Source: Terramyces sp. JEL0728 (Eukaryota; Chytridiomycota; Chytridiomycetes; Rhizophydiales; Terramycetaceae). Taken from it: 64,000 nucleotides of DNA. This document shows positions 36,001 to 48,023 of the stretch, in pieces. The translations under genes and the position numbers were made by a program. How positions within the stretch are numbered: position 1 is the stretch's first letter; each line of letters opens with the position of its first letter. The notes under the pieces were generated by a model, which was not told the origin of the DNA, did not search any database, and saw only the letters and a program-made list of their open reading frames with translations. The stretch is taken from positions 17,864 to 81,863 of the forward strand of contig JADIIU010000058.1 in NCBI GenBank assembly GCA_027603945.1, written 5' to 3'.

Positions 36001-37951
36001 TAAGACACCAGTCGAAGATAAACCATCCAAAAAAGAAGAATACATGTCCAGATTTGACAAAATTTTAGGTGAAATTTCTCCTATTTCCCATTCAATGCAG
36101 ACAACAATACAAGAAAACTCTCTTGGTGAATCAGAGCGTGAGATTGAAAAACAAAATGTTGTTTCCCCTGTAAAGACTGGCAGCATTGGCACAGGTCTTT
36201 CTACTACGCTGCAAGAGCCCCAGGTTGGAAACCAAAAGCATTTAAAGAAACCTGCTATTGATGCTCCGAAGCAATTGCCAGCTAGCCATGAATATGGGGA
36301 AGCTCTACTTCCACAAGCAAACGAATCAAAGGCTGTTAAAGAAAAAGCAGAGTTATCGATCAAACTACAAGATAAGGATATAGCCGAAAATCAAGGAATA
36401 GGATTGGCCGAAATCAAGAAACCTGGCTCTGTGCAGACCAAAGATCTAAGGAATAATAGCGGAATTAACGTTGAAAAAAAAGATGCACAAAAAAGAGAGC
36501 AGATAGATGTAAAAGACAATGTAGACATAACTTCACTTTCAAATGCATCCAACACAGTATTGGCAACAGAAACAGCCACAACTAAAGTAGATCCAACACC
36601 AAAAGCGCAAGAGTCTGCTGAAAGTAACATAAATACCACTAAATCAATTTCTGAAAATCTACAGGGCGAATCTGAAATTACTCGTGAGATGGTTATCCTG
36701 TGTATTAACTTTAGGCTCCAAAACCAAAAGTTGGTCCAAATAGCAAAAGATTTTTGAATGCAATGGATATGGCGAAAATCGAAGCAGCTCAGAAACCCAG
36801 TGAAATCAAAAAACCCGCACACGGAAATATTGACAATCAATCAACTGAGAAAGTTGAAGCCAAATCTGTTCAAAGTCTATCAACTGGGAAGATTGAAGCC
36901 AAATCTGTTCAAAGTCTATCAACTGGGAAGATTGAAGCCAAATCTGTTCAAAGTCTATCAACTGCTGAGCCAAGTACCAAACCTACAGGGAGTGTTAATA
37001 AGATTTCGGAAAATCAATCGATTCCTAACAATGCGCAGATTCCTGAAAGCAAGTCGCTGGAAAACCTGAAGAAACAAAATACAGATTTAGATTCAGAGAA
37101 ATGGGTAATTTCCTATAACCGTAGTTGGAAACCCCGCAAAAAGTTACTTGGAAAGATCACAAATGCGAAGTAAATATTACAAAATTCGAGCTGAACGCCT
37201 ACGAGGTTGGAAAATGTAATTACTTTTAACAATAGCAAAACTATTCAAGCCTTACCTTCCAATCAATTTGAGGAGGATATTATCAGTGCAGCTTGAAAAA
37301 GACACGACTGTTGTTTTCCAGTGTGTAATTCCTCACGAAGATAAAGACGGCGGTGAATTTAAGAAGGTTGCGCTTGGATTTGCTACTGCTAGTATTGCAA
37401 AGGAATGGAAGGATCACCTATTGAACCTGTCCTATGGTGGTAAGTCAAGTACCTGAGCTAGGTGTGTATGCAGAAGCATGCAAAAGAGGAATATTGGTCC
37501 TAGCTGAGAAATCTGATAAGGATAGCACTAAGCTTGTTGAAAAATATATGGTCGAAGTATTTGAGGCATCAAAGAGGCCATTTGAGTTGAAAGGTAACCA
37601 ATTCTAATAGTTAGTGGTACAGTATAATGAGTTCAGCATTTCCAATATTTTGGAAAAACAGGATTTTAAAAACCTTGGAAATATCGTTTGTACCAATTCA
37701 GATTTTATTTCTCGTTTACAGCAAGTTCTTGTTCGCAACCAACTTTGCAGTAATCCAGGTAATATAAGAGTAACTGTAGTGGTGTTAATGACTGAAAAGG
37801 ATCCGGTTGATGCTGCTCTCGATATAGTGCGATGTAACCAGAAATTAACTTAGCTTCGGTCGGGAAATCCAAGCTAGGAGTGCTGCATGTGTCTGGAACA
37901 GAGCTCAAGAGGGAAAGCCAAAAATTATTGGGAATGTTTAAAAAAAAGTAA
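33047..37951 (+). CDS. Large disordered protein with C-terminal PH-like domain, ten introns
   Basis: Eleven exons give 1564 residues. Introns: 33116-33137, 33372-33390, 33795-33816, 36692-36714, 37105-37124, 37216-37235, 37440-37461, 37594-37614, 37759-37779, 37834-37853. The first 280 residues are mixed-composition (FHQIRITDKDLETLPRAIYN). The 900-residue middle, in one long exon, is disordered, rich in Lys, Glu and Ser, with a recurring SRFDKIL/SRFDKF motif (three copies) and GLxxSxxxSLxKS-type units near the centre. A 13-residue tandem repeat follows (see 36844-36960). The C-terminal 350 residues are folded: a likely PH domain ending in FATASIAKEWKDHLLNL, then an alpha/beta region (VVLMTEKDPVDAALDIV, GVLHVSGTELKRESQKLL). 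I do not recognise the full architecture. Every junction keeps frame, so this is one gene rather than several. Confidence 0.7.
36844..36960 (+). repeat. Tandem repeat, 3 x 39 nt, coding
   Basis: Three head-to-tail 39-nt units (36844-36882, 36883-36921, 36922-36960) encode a 13-residue repeat TGKIEAKSVQSLS. Units 2 and 3 are identical; unit 1 differs at three bases (GAGAAAGTT for GGGAAGATT), so the array is recent. It lies in frame in the disordered protein gene and keeps frame whatever the copy number, so length variation between strains is likely. Confidence 0.95.
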
Positions 37952-37997
37952 TTCAATAAACCTTGTTTAATTTTGTCATTATCACAGCCTTTGGTGT

Positions 37998-40013
37998 TTA
38001 CACAGTTGCTTCTGGAAGAGGCGGAATCTTGATATCAACCAACTTTAAAATTCCTGATGAATCGTCGTTTACACTTGATTTTCTGACATACGCTATTCTT
38101 TCGTCTGATACGCTCTCTTTTCTGGATCTGGGTGGAATATCCTTTCGGTCCTGGGTATCTTGAAATTCGTCTTTGCTTAGCACCTTCAGTGTTTTTATCC
38201 TGTTGTAAGCAAAAGTTACCAGTTGTTGAAATTTTCAGTCATGGCGCTATGCCTGCTAAACTGCTCTATGATACTTTCCACTTGGTCGTTTCTAAATGCA
38301 GCCTCAGCTACTTTGTTGCAGACGTCGCACTTTAAGATGTTCATATTCTCTTCCTGCATGTCAGTCACGCATTTTTTGCAGAAAGTATGCCCACAAGGTG
38401 AGAGCGTCACTGGTTGGTGCAGTTGATTCAAACTCTTTGGGCAGATGAATCCAGTCTATGTCAGCAAAATTTTACTCGCAGCATTTCTTCCGAAAGTTGA
38501 AAGGCTATGAGCTTTTGTATCATTTCTGCCTCGACAGATTTCAAAAACAACATTCTTGGATGAAACTGTTCTTTTTCCATATCTTTGATTTTATCACTAA
38601 GCGCTGATATCAAAAAATATTACCAATTGCTTGCCTATGCTTTTCTCTGATTATTTGGTTTGCATTGTCCAAATCTGCCTTAAGAGATTTTTCTTTTCCT
38701 TGCTTTAATAATGGTTTTACTCTGCCATTTCTTTTCAATATCGGTAATCAATTCAGCATCAACGGTAGATCGTATTACTGCTTCTTCTTGTTTGCGGTGG
38801 GCGGCAGATGCAGCAGCCCTCTGCTTTTCGGCCTTTACTACTTCTTCGTTGAGCTGGTTATTCATATTCCACAGCTGTTCTTCTTTTCTTTCTAATTTTT
38901 CCTCGTACTCTGTCACAGTGTCCGAAATCTTTTGCAACAATTCAGATATATAAGACTCTTTGCCAGAAAGATTTTGTTCGCATACTTTTAGTACTTCTTC
39001 GACATCTGCCTTTGCTTTCATGCATGCTGCAAGTTCTGCCTGTACATTTTTCTTTTGTTTCTTGTTTAAATGATGGATTACCAAAGCCAGTTGGCAAGCG
39101 TTTTTGGCTTCTTCTACTTCCAACGTAAGTTCGTCGCATTCATGCTTTTTCAAATCAAAATTCTTTTTGACAATGAGATAGTTTGAAGTAACGTCTTTGT
39201 TGGCATCTATCAATTCTCTGATTCTTTTCTGTAGCTGGTCGTTTTCCTGTCCAAGCGTCGTACCCGACTCCATCAACTGTTCGGTTTTATGTTGCAAATC
39301 TACGTTCTCCTTGGACAGATTATCTAAATTTCTTTGATATTTGATTATTTCTACCTTGAGCTCATCAACCTTGAACAATTTATCACTCACGTTAAGCTAG
39401 CCCTACCTGACTGCTTTCCTCTCTTTGTCTATGGTTTCATTCAATTCCTTGATGGTTTTATCGCGCGATAGTATGGCTGCCGAGTCCTCTATTTTGCTCC
39501 TTGATTAGATATACTTACTCTTTGTATTCTTGATATTCCTTAGTAAGCAGATCCAATGTATTTTTCAACGATTGATTGGTTTTTTGTAATTCAATTCGTG
39601 TTCGAGTTTCTTGTAAGAGCATCCTCTCGGTTTCTTCCCTGAATATTAACCTCCACATACTGGGATCTATCGAATCTTGTGTAATTAGCTTTGTCGATCC
39701 GCAGTTCTGAAATGGTTTCGATTTTCTTTCTTAATTCTTCTGCCATGTTTTGATTTTGAAATTGGATTTCCTGGATAATCTCTGAATTTCGGAGGCATTC
39801 TCTTATCAAATCTACTTTAGGGCTGCACTTACTCTTATTTCTTTCAAATGAATATTCGCAGTACGCCTTCAATTTAGGGACAGTGATGTTGGCTATGGTA
39901 AATTCGCGATTACAGTCTGGTGGTGATAATATCTCAAAAATGTTTGAATAATTTGGCGGCTGCTTATTGCCTTGAGATGAATTAGCATTGAGATTTGGCA
40001 AACGAGGAAGCAT
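37998..40013 (-). CDS. Coiled-coil protein with C-terminal RING finger
   Basis: Eight exons give 623 residues; introns are 39639-39660, 39500-39518, 39386-39406, 38699-38720, 38604-38623, 38456-38475 and 38200-38219. About residues 100-470 are almost continuous coiled coil (for example KVEIIKYQRNLDNLSKENVD). A RING domain follows at about 480-530: FICPKSLNQ, LSPCGHTFCKKCV, LKCDVCNK, giving C-x2-type/C-H-C-C/C-x2-C ligands that appear only after the intron at 38456 is removed. The tail is Ser/Arg-rich and disordered. It is most likely an E3 ubiquitin ligase that dimerises or docks through its coil; the substrate is unknown. Bre1 shares this order of domains but is longer and its RING wording differs. 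The junction at 38699 uses the weaker AAG acceptor and is the least certain. Confidence 0.7.
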
Positions 40014-40228
40014 TTGAGGTAACTTGGTGACGTCGCCTGAAGGTATTTTTTAGCTTGCACAATTTGTTGTCAGCTTATTTTTGGGATGTATTCTCCACCA
40101 GTCTGCAGTCCATCTACAATAAAGATTGCAATAACTTGGAACCCAGATACTGAGATCACCCTTGCTCATGATGATCAAGTGTGGCTTCGTTAATTAAAAG
40201 TTGAAGACACCTAAAAGATTCCGCCAAA

Positions 40229-42940
40229 ATGACCGGGGAAAAAAATAAGAATGCTGCACGAGTTCGCAGTGCTACTGGCCCAACTGCGATGTATCCGGGT
40301 TGGAAGCCGTCTCCAGAAATCGCAGCCAGATGGAAGAAACTGACCGCATCCAAGGAGCTTACCGAGGAACACATTCAAGAGGAATTCGTCAATCATGCAA
40401 CTAAAACTTTAGCGCGAAGTGCTTTTAATATGGACGACTTTGCAGCATATCAATCGTCTGCTTATAGCGTTAGAGATCAATTGATCGATCAGTGGAACAC
40501 TACCCAGATGTTCCATACTACTGTCTCTCCAAAAAGGGTGTATTACCTTTCGCTTGAATTTTTGATTGGCAGAAGTATGGACAATGCTCTTTTAAACCTT
40601 GGCGTGAAAGATCGCTATGCAGGTGCAATTGACAAACTCGGATTTAACTTGGAAGATCTAGTTGAACAAGAAACGGATGCGGCTTTGGGAAATGGTGGTT
40701 TGGGACGCTTAGCTGCTTGTTTCATGGACAGTTTGGCTACGTTGGATTATCCAGGTTCATATTTATTAATGATAGCTTGGGGCTATGGCATCCGTTATAA
40801 CTATGGTATCTTTGAGCAAAGCATTGTAGACGGATACCAAACTGAACACCCGGATTACTGGTTAACCTTTGGCAACCCTTGGGAGATTCAAAGATTGGAT
40901 ATCAATTATCAAGTAGCTTTTGGAGGTACAGTTATTCGCTCCAAGGGAGCATCAGGTGGATTCGTTTACACTTGGGAACCTACCGAAAGGGTAGTAGCTG
41001 TAGCGCACGATTTCCCTATTCCAGGGTTTGGTACTAAATCCACGATTAACATTCGTTTATGGAGCTCAAAACCATCCAACGAATTCGATTTCGCAAGTTT
41101 CAATGCTGGTGAATATGAAAAATCAGTAAAGGAACAAACTGATGCCGAAAATATTACATCCTGCTTGTATCCAAACGATAATCATTATATTGGCAAGAAA
41201 CTAAGATTGAAGCAACAATACTTTTTTGTTTGTGCAACATTGCAAGATATTATCCGCAGGTTTAAGAAGACTGGCGAACCATGGTCAGAATTTCCGAACC
41301 ATGTTGCAATCCAATTGAATGACACACACCCAACAATTGGTATTGTGGAATTGCAACGTATCTTGGTTGATGAGGAAGGACTTGACTGGGATGGTGCCTG
41401 GAAAATTGTAACAAAAGTCTATTCTTGTAAGCCTATTCTAACCGTAGATACAAACCACACTGTTTTGCCAGAAGCGTTGGAAAAGTGGACTGTGCCGTTG
41501 CTCAAAGAATTGTTGCCGAGGCACATGATGATTATTTTCGATATCAACCTCTTCTTTTTGCAATCTATTGAACGCAAGTATCCTGGAGATCGTGAAAAGC
41601 TTAGTAGAATGTCTATTATTGAAGAAGGCGTCCCCCAATCTGTAAGAATGGCCTATTTGGCCGTTGTGTGTTGCCACACAGTCAATGGGGTTGCCGAATT
41701 GCATTCAGAACTTGTACAGAAGCAGCTCTTTTCTGAATTTGTTGAATATTTTGGAAAAGATAGGTTTACAAATGTTACCAACGGAGTAACTCCTCGCAGA
41801 TGGCTTCACCAAGCAAACCCCAAACTCAGTGCACTTATTACAAAGACTTTGAAAAGTCAACACTGGTTGAAAGATCTCTCAGACTTGGCAAAATTGAAAG
41901 CTTTTGCCACCAACCCTGACTTTCAAAACCGCTGGATGGAAATCAAAGCTGCAAACAAAAAGCGTCTTGCTGAACATATTGCTGCACATTGTAATGTCTA
42001 TGTCAATCCTGACGCAATCTTTGATGTTCAAGTAAATTAATGCTAATCCAAAGTGCAAGCGTATCCATGAATACAAAAGACAATTTATGAATATTTTGCA
42101 AGTCATTCATCGATATGAAGAATTGCAGAAAATGTCGAACGAAGAGCTTGCCAAGCAAGTACCTCGTGTGGTTATCTTTGCGGGCAAGAGTGCTCCAGGA
42201 TACTACATTGCCAAAATGGTTATCAAGTTGATCAACAATGCAGCTAATGTAATCAACTATAACATGAGAACGTCCAAACATCTTCAGCTTGTTTTCATTC
42301 CAAACTATAATGTCTCGTTAGCAGGTAGATAGCCTTAACCTCAGAAATCATTATCCCTGCAAGTGATATTTCCCAACATATTTCAACAGCAGGCACTGAA
42401 GCTTCTGGAACATCCAACATGAAGTTTGTGTTGAATGGCGGTTTAATTGTTGGCACTGTTGATGGTGCCAATATTGAAATTGGGGAAGAAACTGGAGCGG
42501 ATAATATCTTTTTATTTGGAGTGCTCACCCCTGAAGTTGAAGATATTCGTCACAGGCAAACTTATGGTTCTGGAATTAAAGTCGACCCAAAACTGGAGTC
42601 TGTGGTTGAATCAATCAGAGATGGAAATTATGGCCAGCCTGCAATCTTTGAACCGTTGTTGCGTAAGTATTACTAATCGTAGAAACGTTGTCAACCGACC
42701 ACTACTTGCTCCACTCTGACTTTTCAGATTGTAAATTAGTTATTCATCTTAGATATTGATACAATGAAAAAGGTGGATAAATGCTTCCAAAACAAATCCG
42801 AATGGGCTAAAAAGTCGATTCTCGCTGCAGCAAGTATGGGTAAATTCAGCAGTGACAGGTGAGTTATTATTAATGCAAGATCCATTCATGACTACGCAAA
42901 AAATATTTGGCACATTACCCCGCACCCACCCCCTGAATAA
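40229..42940 (+). CDS. GPH1: Glycogen phosphorylase
   Basis: The enzyme releases glucose-1-phosphate from glycogen using pyridoxal phosphate. Seven exons give 861 residues (yeast Gph1 902); introns are 41427-41447, 42032-42053, 42325-42344, 42663-42682, 42731-42752 and 42859-42879. Family landmarks are all present: [85 protein letters not shown], and [10 protein letters not shown] with the PLP lysine. The first intron (21 nt) has no in-frame stop: leaving it in inserts seven residues (KPILTVD plus a Cys change) inside the invariant [11 protein letters not shown]. The gene is divergent from the RING gene (215 nt). Confidence 0.96.
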
Positions 42941-43056
42941 ATGTGTTTTACTATTTTAGGTTCTTGAGAAACATCGTTACTGTACCGCGCATTGAGGCTC
43001 GACATGAGGCGCCTGACGCCTCGATATTAAAATCAAGAAATTAGTTGAAGGCAGAA

Positions 43057-44772
43057 ATGGAAGAGGAGATTCTATTTTTTAATTCGCTTGATAGAGCGAT
43101 ATTTAAAAAATATACTTTCGAAAACACAAATTCTATTGTGATCCCAGATGCCAATCAACGAGCAACCCTGTCACCTGTCAAAAGTACAGTCAGCGAAACA
43201 TCCACCATAATGGACATGAATTCGTCCAGCAGCTTCCCAACTGAACGAAGACCGTCAAACAACTCTGTGAAATCATCAGCAACAGATTCAGCCCCAAATG
43301 CAATTGCTTCCACAGCCTTTTCATTGGGGAATTTGATTTTTAAAGTATTGTTTAAATCAGAAGAAGAAATAGCTTGGCCAACATTTATATCCAAATTTGT
43401 AGAAGAATTCGCAAAAGGCATGCTGATAGACCAGCATATTTTGTACCTTGTAATGGAACCGGGAAATGGAATGGTTACTCCAAAGGTTCTGAATGAAAAA
43501 CTATTTGCATGGCAAACAGGAGTCTACAAAAATCCTTTCAAGGGGGAAGCTGCAATTATTGCTCCAACCACAGCATTTTCCTCAGACATTCGGATATTTA
43601 TAAAAGGAATACTTTGTGAAGTAAGAGTAGAATCTTCAGCAGATATGCTTAGAGTTGGCCTATTATACTACAACGGCATCGCAATACCGAAAGATTATTC
43701 TATGGCTTTCAAGTGGTTTGTAGAGGCATCCAAGAAAAAGAACTTGGAGGCCCTGGTATATATTGGAGTATGTTATTTGAAAGGCGAAGGTACTACCAAA
43801 AACGAAACTTTGGCATTCCAGCACTTTCAAAAAGCTGCCAAGCAAAAGGACGCTCTTGCCATGCTTTACTTTTCAACATGCTATAGATCGGGAATAGGGT
43901 GCGAAGCTGATATAGATAGAGCAAAGAAATGGATTGAACGCAGTGCGGCCACAAATCCTGAAGCACAGTACCAAATCGCAGTTGATTATGAAACTGGGAA
44001 TGGCATTTTCCCTCAGAACAGACCCGCATCCCTGGAGAATTACAAAAAAGCAGCCTTGAATGGCCATGTGCTTGCCGCCCATAACCTTGGATGTATATAT
44101 CGCAGTGGTAGATCGGTTGGTGTTGATTATCACCAAGCTGCAAAGTGGTTCACTCTGGCAGCAGAAAAGGGTCATGCTCCGTCGCAAAACAATCTAGCCT
44201 ACTTGTTTGAACATGGGCTTGGTCAGGATGAAGATTATAAATCTGCACTACTTTGGTACCAAAAAAGTTCCAACCAAAAATACCCCCCAGCCCAAAATAA
44301 CTTGGCATTTTTGTACATGAATGGGAAAGGAGTAACCAAAGATGTAAAAATGGCTTTCAATCTCTATACTCTTAGTGCTGCGCAAGGCTATGTTGAAGCA
44401 CAGCATCATCTAGCAAGATGCTACTTAGTTGGTGAAGGCACAGAGCAAGATATCAAGCAGGCGCACTATTGGTACAACATGGCAGCCGCAGCAGGAAATC
44501 CAAATTCTTATAACGACTTGGGATTTTGTTACGAGTTTGGAATTGGAGTTCCGTTGGATAAAATGCAAGCATTACAAAATTATCAAATGGCGGCAAACTT
44601 TGGAGAAGTCTCTGCGCTGTTTAATTTGGCAGATCTGTATGAAAACGAATTTTTCAACTATCCTATGGCTATCAAGTTTTATAAAATGGCTTCCTTGAAG
44701 GGTGATTTGCTGGCTCTTCAAAAGATGGAAGAGCTAAACTTGGAATCTCATACTAGCATGGAAATCATTTAA
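43057..44772 (+). CDS. Sel1-like repeat protein
   Basis: A single-exon protein of 571 residues. About 190 N-terminal residues are of unknown fold with a Ser/Asn-rich segment (SSSSFPTERRPSNNSVKSS). The rest is about ten Sel1-like repeats of 36 residues, each with the A..LG..Y..G.GV..D...A..W...AA..G pattern, for example HNLGCIYRSGRSVGVDYHQA and NNLAFLYMNGKGVTKDVKMA. Such solenoids are scaffolds, in fungi notably chitin synthase activators of the Skt5/Chs4 type and the ERAD factor Hrd3; no signal peptide, membrane helix or CAAX box is visible, so I cannot choose. The start at 43057 is the first ATG in frame. Confidence 0.75.
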   Translation: MEEEILFFNSLDRAIFKKYTFENTNSIVIPDANQRATLSPVKSTVSETSTIMDMNSSSSFPTERRPSNNSVKSSATDSAPNAIASTAFSLGNLIFKVLFKSEEEIAWPTFISKFVEEFAKGMLIDQHILYLVMEPGNGMVTPKVLNEKLFAWQTGVYKNPFKGEAAIIAPTTAFSSDIRIFIKGILCEVRVESSADMLRVGLLYYNGIAIPKDYSMAFKWFVEASKKKNLEALVYIGVCYLKGEGTTKNETLAFQHFQKAAKQKDALAMLYFSTCYRSGIGCEADIDRAKKWIERSAATNPEAQYQIAVDYETGNGIFPQNRPASLENYKKAALNGHVLAAHNLGCIYRSGRSVGVDYHQAAKWFTLAAEKGHAPSQNNLAYLFEHGLGQDEDYKSALLWYQKSSNQKYPPAQNNLAFLYMNGKGVTKDVKMAFNLYTLSAAQGYVEAQHHLARCYLVGEGTEQDIKQAHYWYNMAAAAGNPNSYNDLGFCYEFGIGVPLDKMQALQNYQMAANFGEVSALFNLADLYENEFFNYPMAIKFYKMASLKGDLLALQKMEELNLESHTSMEII

Positions 44773-45845
<1,073 letters not shown>

Positions 45846-47198
45846 ATGGACCTCAGAATAAAGTTGAATACCAGTATTACTCGCTCAAAGCACATTGAAA
45901 AAGCACTTGAATTCGACACTATTCACCATGACGAACCAATAGACAGCAGCACAAAATCACTTGGCAGGAAGAAAATTGCTGAGAGATCATTGTCGGAAAC
46001 CTCTCTAAAGCCAAAGCAAATTACTACGGTAGGCTTATATTAATTGTAGACCGTCGGAACCAAAGGCTTGAAAACCTTGCTATTTGCCTTCAAGGATAAA
46101 ATTAATTGGGGATACAAGCTTACAAAGGGAAGAAAGGCAACGGCTCCTGTTCCTCTCAGTGCCAAAGTCTCCAAAGTATCAATAGCTAGAAGGGATAATA
46201 TTGACATCAAAAGTGCTACAGCCTTGGATAATTCTGGTTCCTTCAATGCCGAATGGATTGACTACAAACAAGAAGCTGCAAAGGAAAGAGTTGTCCTGTA
46301 TATTCATGGCGGTGCGTTTGTATTTGCATCCAGAAGAACTCATAGAAGCATCACATGGAGATTATCCAAATATGCTGAAGCAAAAGTCTTGTCAGTTGAC
46401 TATCGTCTTGCACCTCATAGCACTTTTCCAGCCCCCCTTGTCGACGTACTTTCAGCTTACCAATATTTAATCGACCCTCCATATCCAGATCTGGTAAAAT
46501 ACAGCCCAGAACAAATCACTTTTGTTGGTGATAGTGCTGGTGGATGTCTCGCAATAGCCTGCATGCTTTACTGCAGAGATTCTGGGAAATTGCCGATGCC
46601 TGGCGCTGTAGCTACAATTGCCCCTTATGTTGATCTTTCGCAAAGTTTACCGGCATGGCAAATCAATCAGTTATACGATTACTTGCCCCAAGGAGCTGAG
46701 GATCCAAAGTATATTTCAGACACTAGAACCAATGTATATCTAGCGCACGACTCTGACTTTAACAACCCATATGCTTCTCCGATTATTACTCAGGAAACCA
46801 ATGTCCCAATTCCACCAATGCTGATCCAAGTAGGTGGGGCTGAAAGAGTCAGAGATGATGGTATTTATCTGTCGCAAGTCACTTTTAAAAATTCCGCAAT
46901 CCGTTTGGAAATTTACGAAGAGAGCGTTCATGTGTTCCAAATGTTTGCCCCTGTAGATAAATTCTCTAGAGTGGCATTGGAGAGGATGGGAAGCTTCATC
47001 AAAAGCCAAACCGGCACCAGCAAATCATATCCAGCTGTTGAAAGGGAGTGCTTGAGAGTATTGAACGCCCCTGGATTCCCAGTGCAAGAAATCCATGATG
47101 CGATGGGTATTATTGAAGATGGAATTAAAGTATGCGTGGAAAAGGGGATCTGGAAATCAGAAATGAAGGAAGGCGTGCTCAATGTATCTTTAGAATAA
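45846..47198 (+). CDS. Hormone-sensitive-lipase-type alpha/beta hydrolase
   Basis: Two exons give 443 residues; the intron is 46029-46049 (21 nt). The enzyme should hydrolyse carboxylic esters (small lipids or xenobiotics). Oxyanion motif YIHGGAFVFAS, nucleophile GDSAGGCLAIAC with the catalytic Ser, and a late acid/His pair around RVRDDGIY and ESVHVFQMF define the family. The first 60 residues, encoded mostly by exon 1, are basic and Ser-rich with no signal peptide. About 75 residues follow the last catalytic motif and include a helical tail. The hydrolase type matches fungal HSL-like steryl or arylacetamide esterases; the substrate is unknown. Confidence 0.85.
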
Positions 47199-47262
47199 AT
47201 TGTTTTTGTATCTCGATTATCATATAATGATCATCCGGCAATTTCAAAGTTTGCTTTTTTCA

Positions 47263-47996
47263 ATGAAACTGAATTCAATCTTTTTGTTTTTGGTGACACT
47301 ATTTTCCGTTGTCGCTTGTTGGGAGCCTGAAGACCAAGCAATCTTTGAACTTCAGGATGCTTTAAGAAAAGTCGATTCAAAAGCCAACTTTTATTCAATC
47401 TTGGAAGTGGAAAAAACCGCAGATTCAAAGACCATCAACAAAGCCTACCGTAAAGTTTCTTTGCAGTATCATCCAGATAAGAATCCCTCTGAAGAAGCAG
47501 CTCAACTATACAAATTGTTGACTTCCATTCAATCAACCTTAAAGAACAAAAAATTGCGAAAATTATATGTACAGTTATCTAACGATAGGATAAACATCTG
47601 AAAAGAGGTTTTCCAGTATGGAGAGGAAACAATTACTTTTACAATAGATTTGAACCAAGCATCCCATTGGTGATTTTACTAGTCGTGATATTCGTTTCAT
47701 TTGCCCAATATATCACAGCTTGGATGTTGTATTACAAGAAAAAGCATGCCCCACCGCCTGAAGAAGTCCCAAAGGAAGTCGTAAAGACTTATACTCAGTT
47801 GAAAAAGGAGCTCAAAAAACAAAAGGATGCGCCAATTATTAGCAAGAAGGAATTCAAAAAAGGAATTTCAAGTGAGCCAATTAAAGTTGACAAAGTTGTT
47901 ATTCCGCAACCGTCTGCGATGGATGTTGCATTAGTTCAATTACCACTTTGGATTTACAACAAATTCGCCCAGTCTGAAAAACCAAAAACTGAATAA
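47263..47996 (+). CDS. ERJ5: ER-membrane J-protein, Erj5-like
   Basis: Two exons give 237 residues; the intron is 47569-47588 (20 nt). An N-terminal signal peptide (MKLNSIFLFLVTLFSVVAC) is followed by a J domain at about residues 38-105 with the HPDKN motif that stimulates Hsp70/BiP. After splicing the sequence continues RKLYDKHLKRGFPVWRGNNY, the signature segment of Erj5/DNAJC1-like proteins, then a transmembrane helix (PLVILLVVIFVSFAQYI) and a basic, Lys-rich cytosolic tail. The J domain should face the ER lumen. The ATG at 47263 starts the signal peptide exactly; in-frame ATG at 47227 would add 12 residues. Confidence 0.8.
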
Positions 47997-48023
47997 AGAA
48001 TTTTGGAATAACTTTTTTTTCAA

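Noticed and set aside
33813..36840. Several long antisense frames opposite the disordered protein gene.
   Set aside because: They are shadows caused by the biased Lys/Glu/Ser codon content of the sense strand and carry no domain.
43006..43022. Perfect small hairpin GAGGCG-CCTGA-CGCCTC between the glycogen phosphorylase and Sel1 genes.
   Set aside because: Short, isolated and without a T run; no known element or RNA fits. Probably chance or a local UTR stem.
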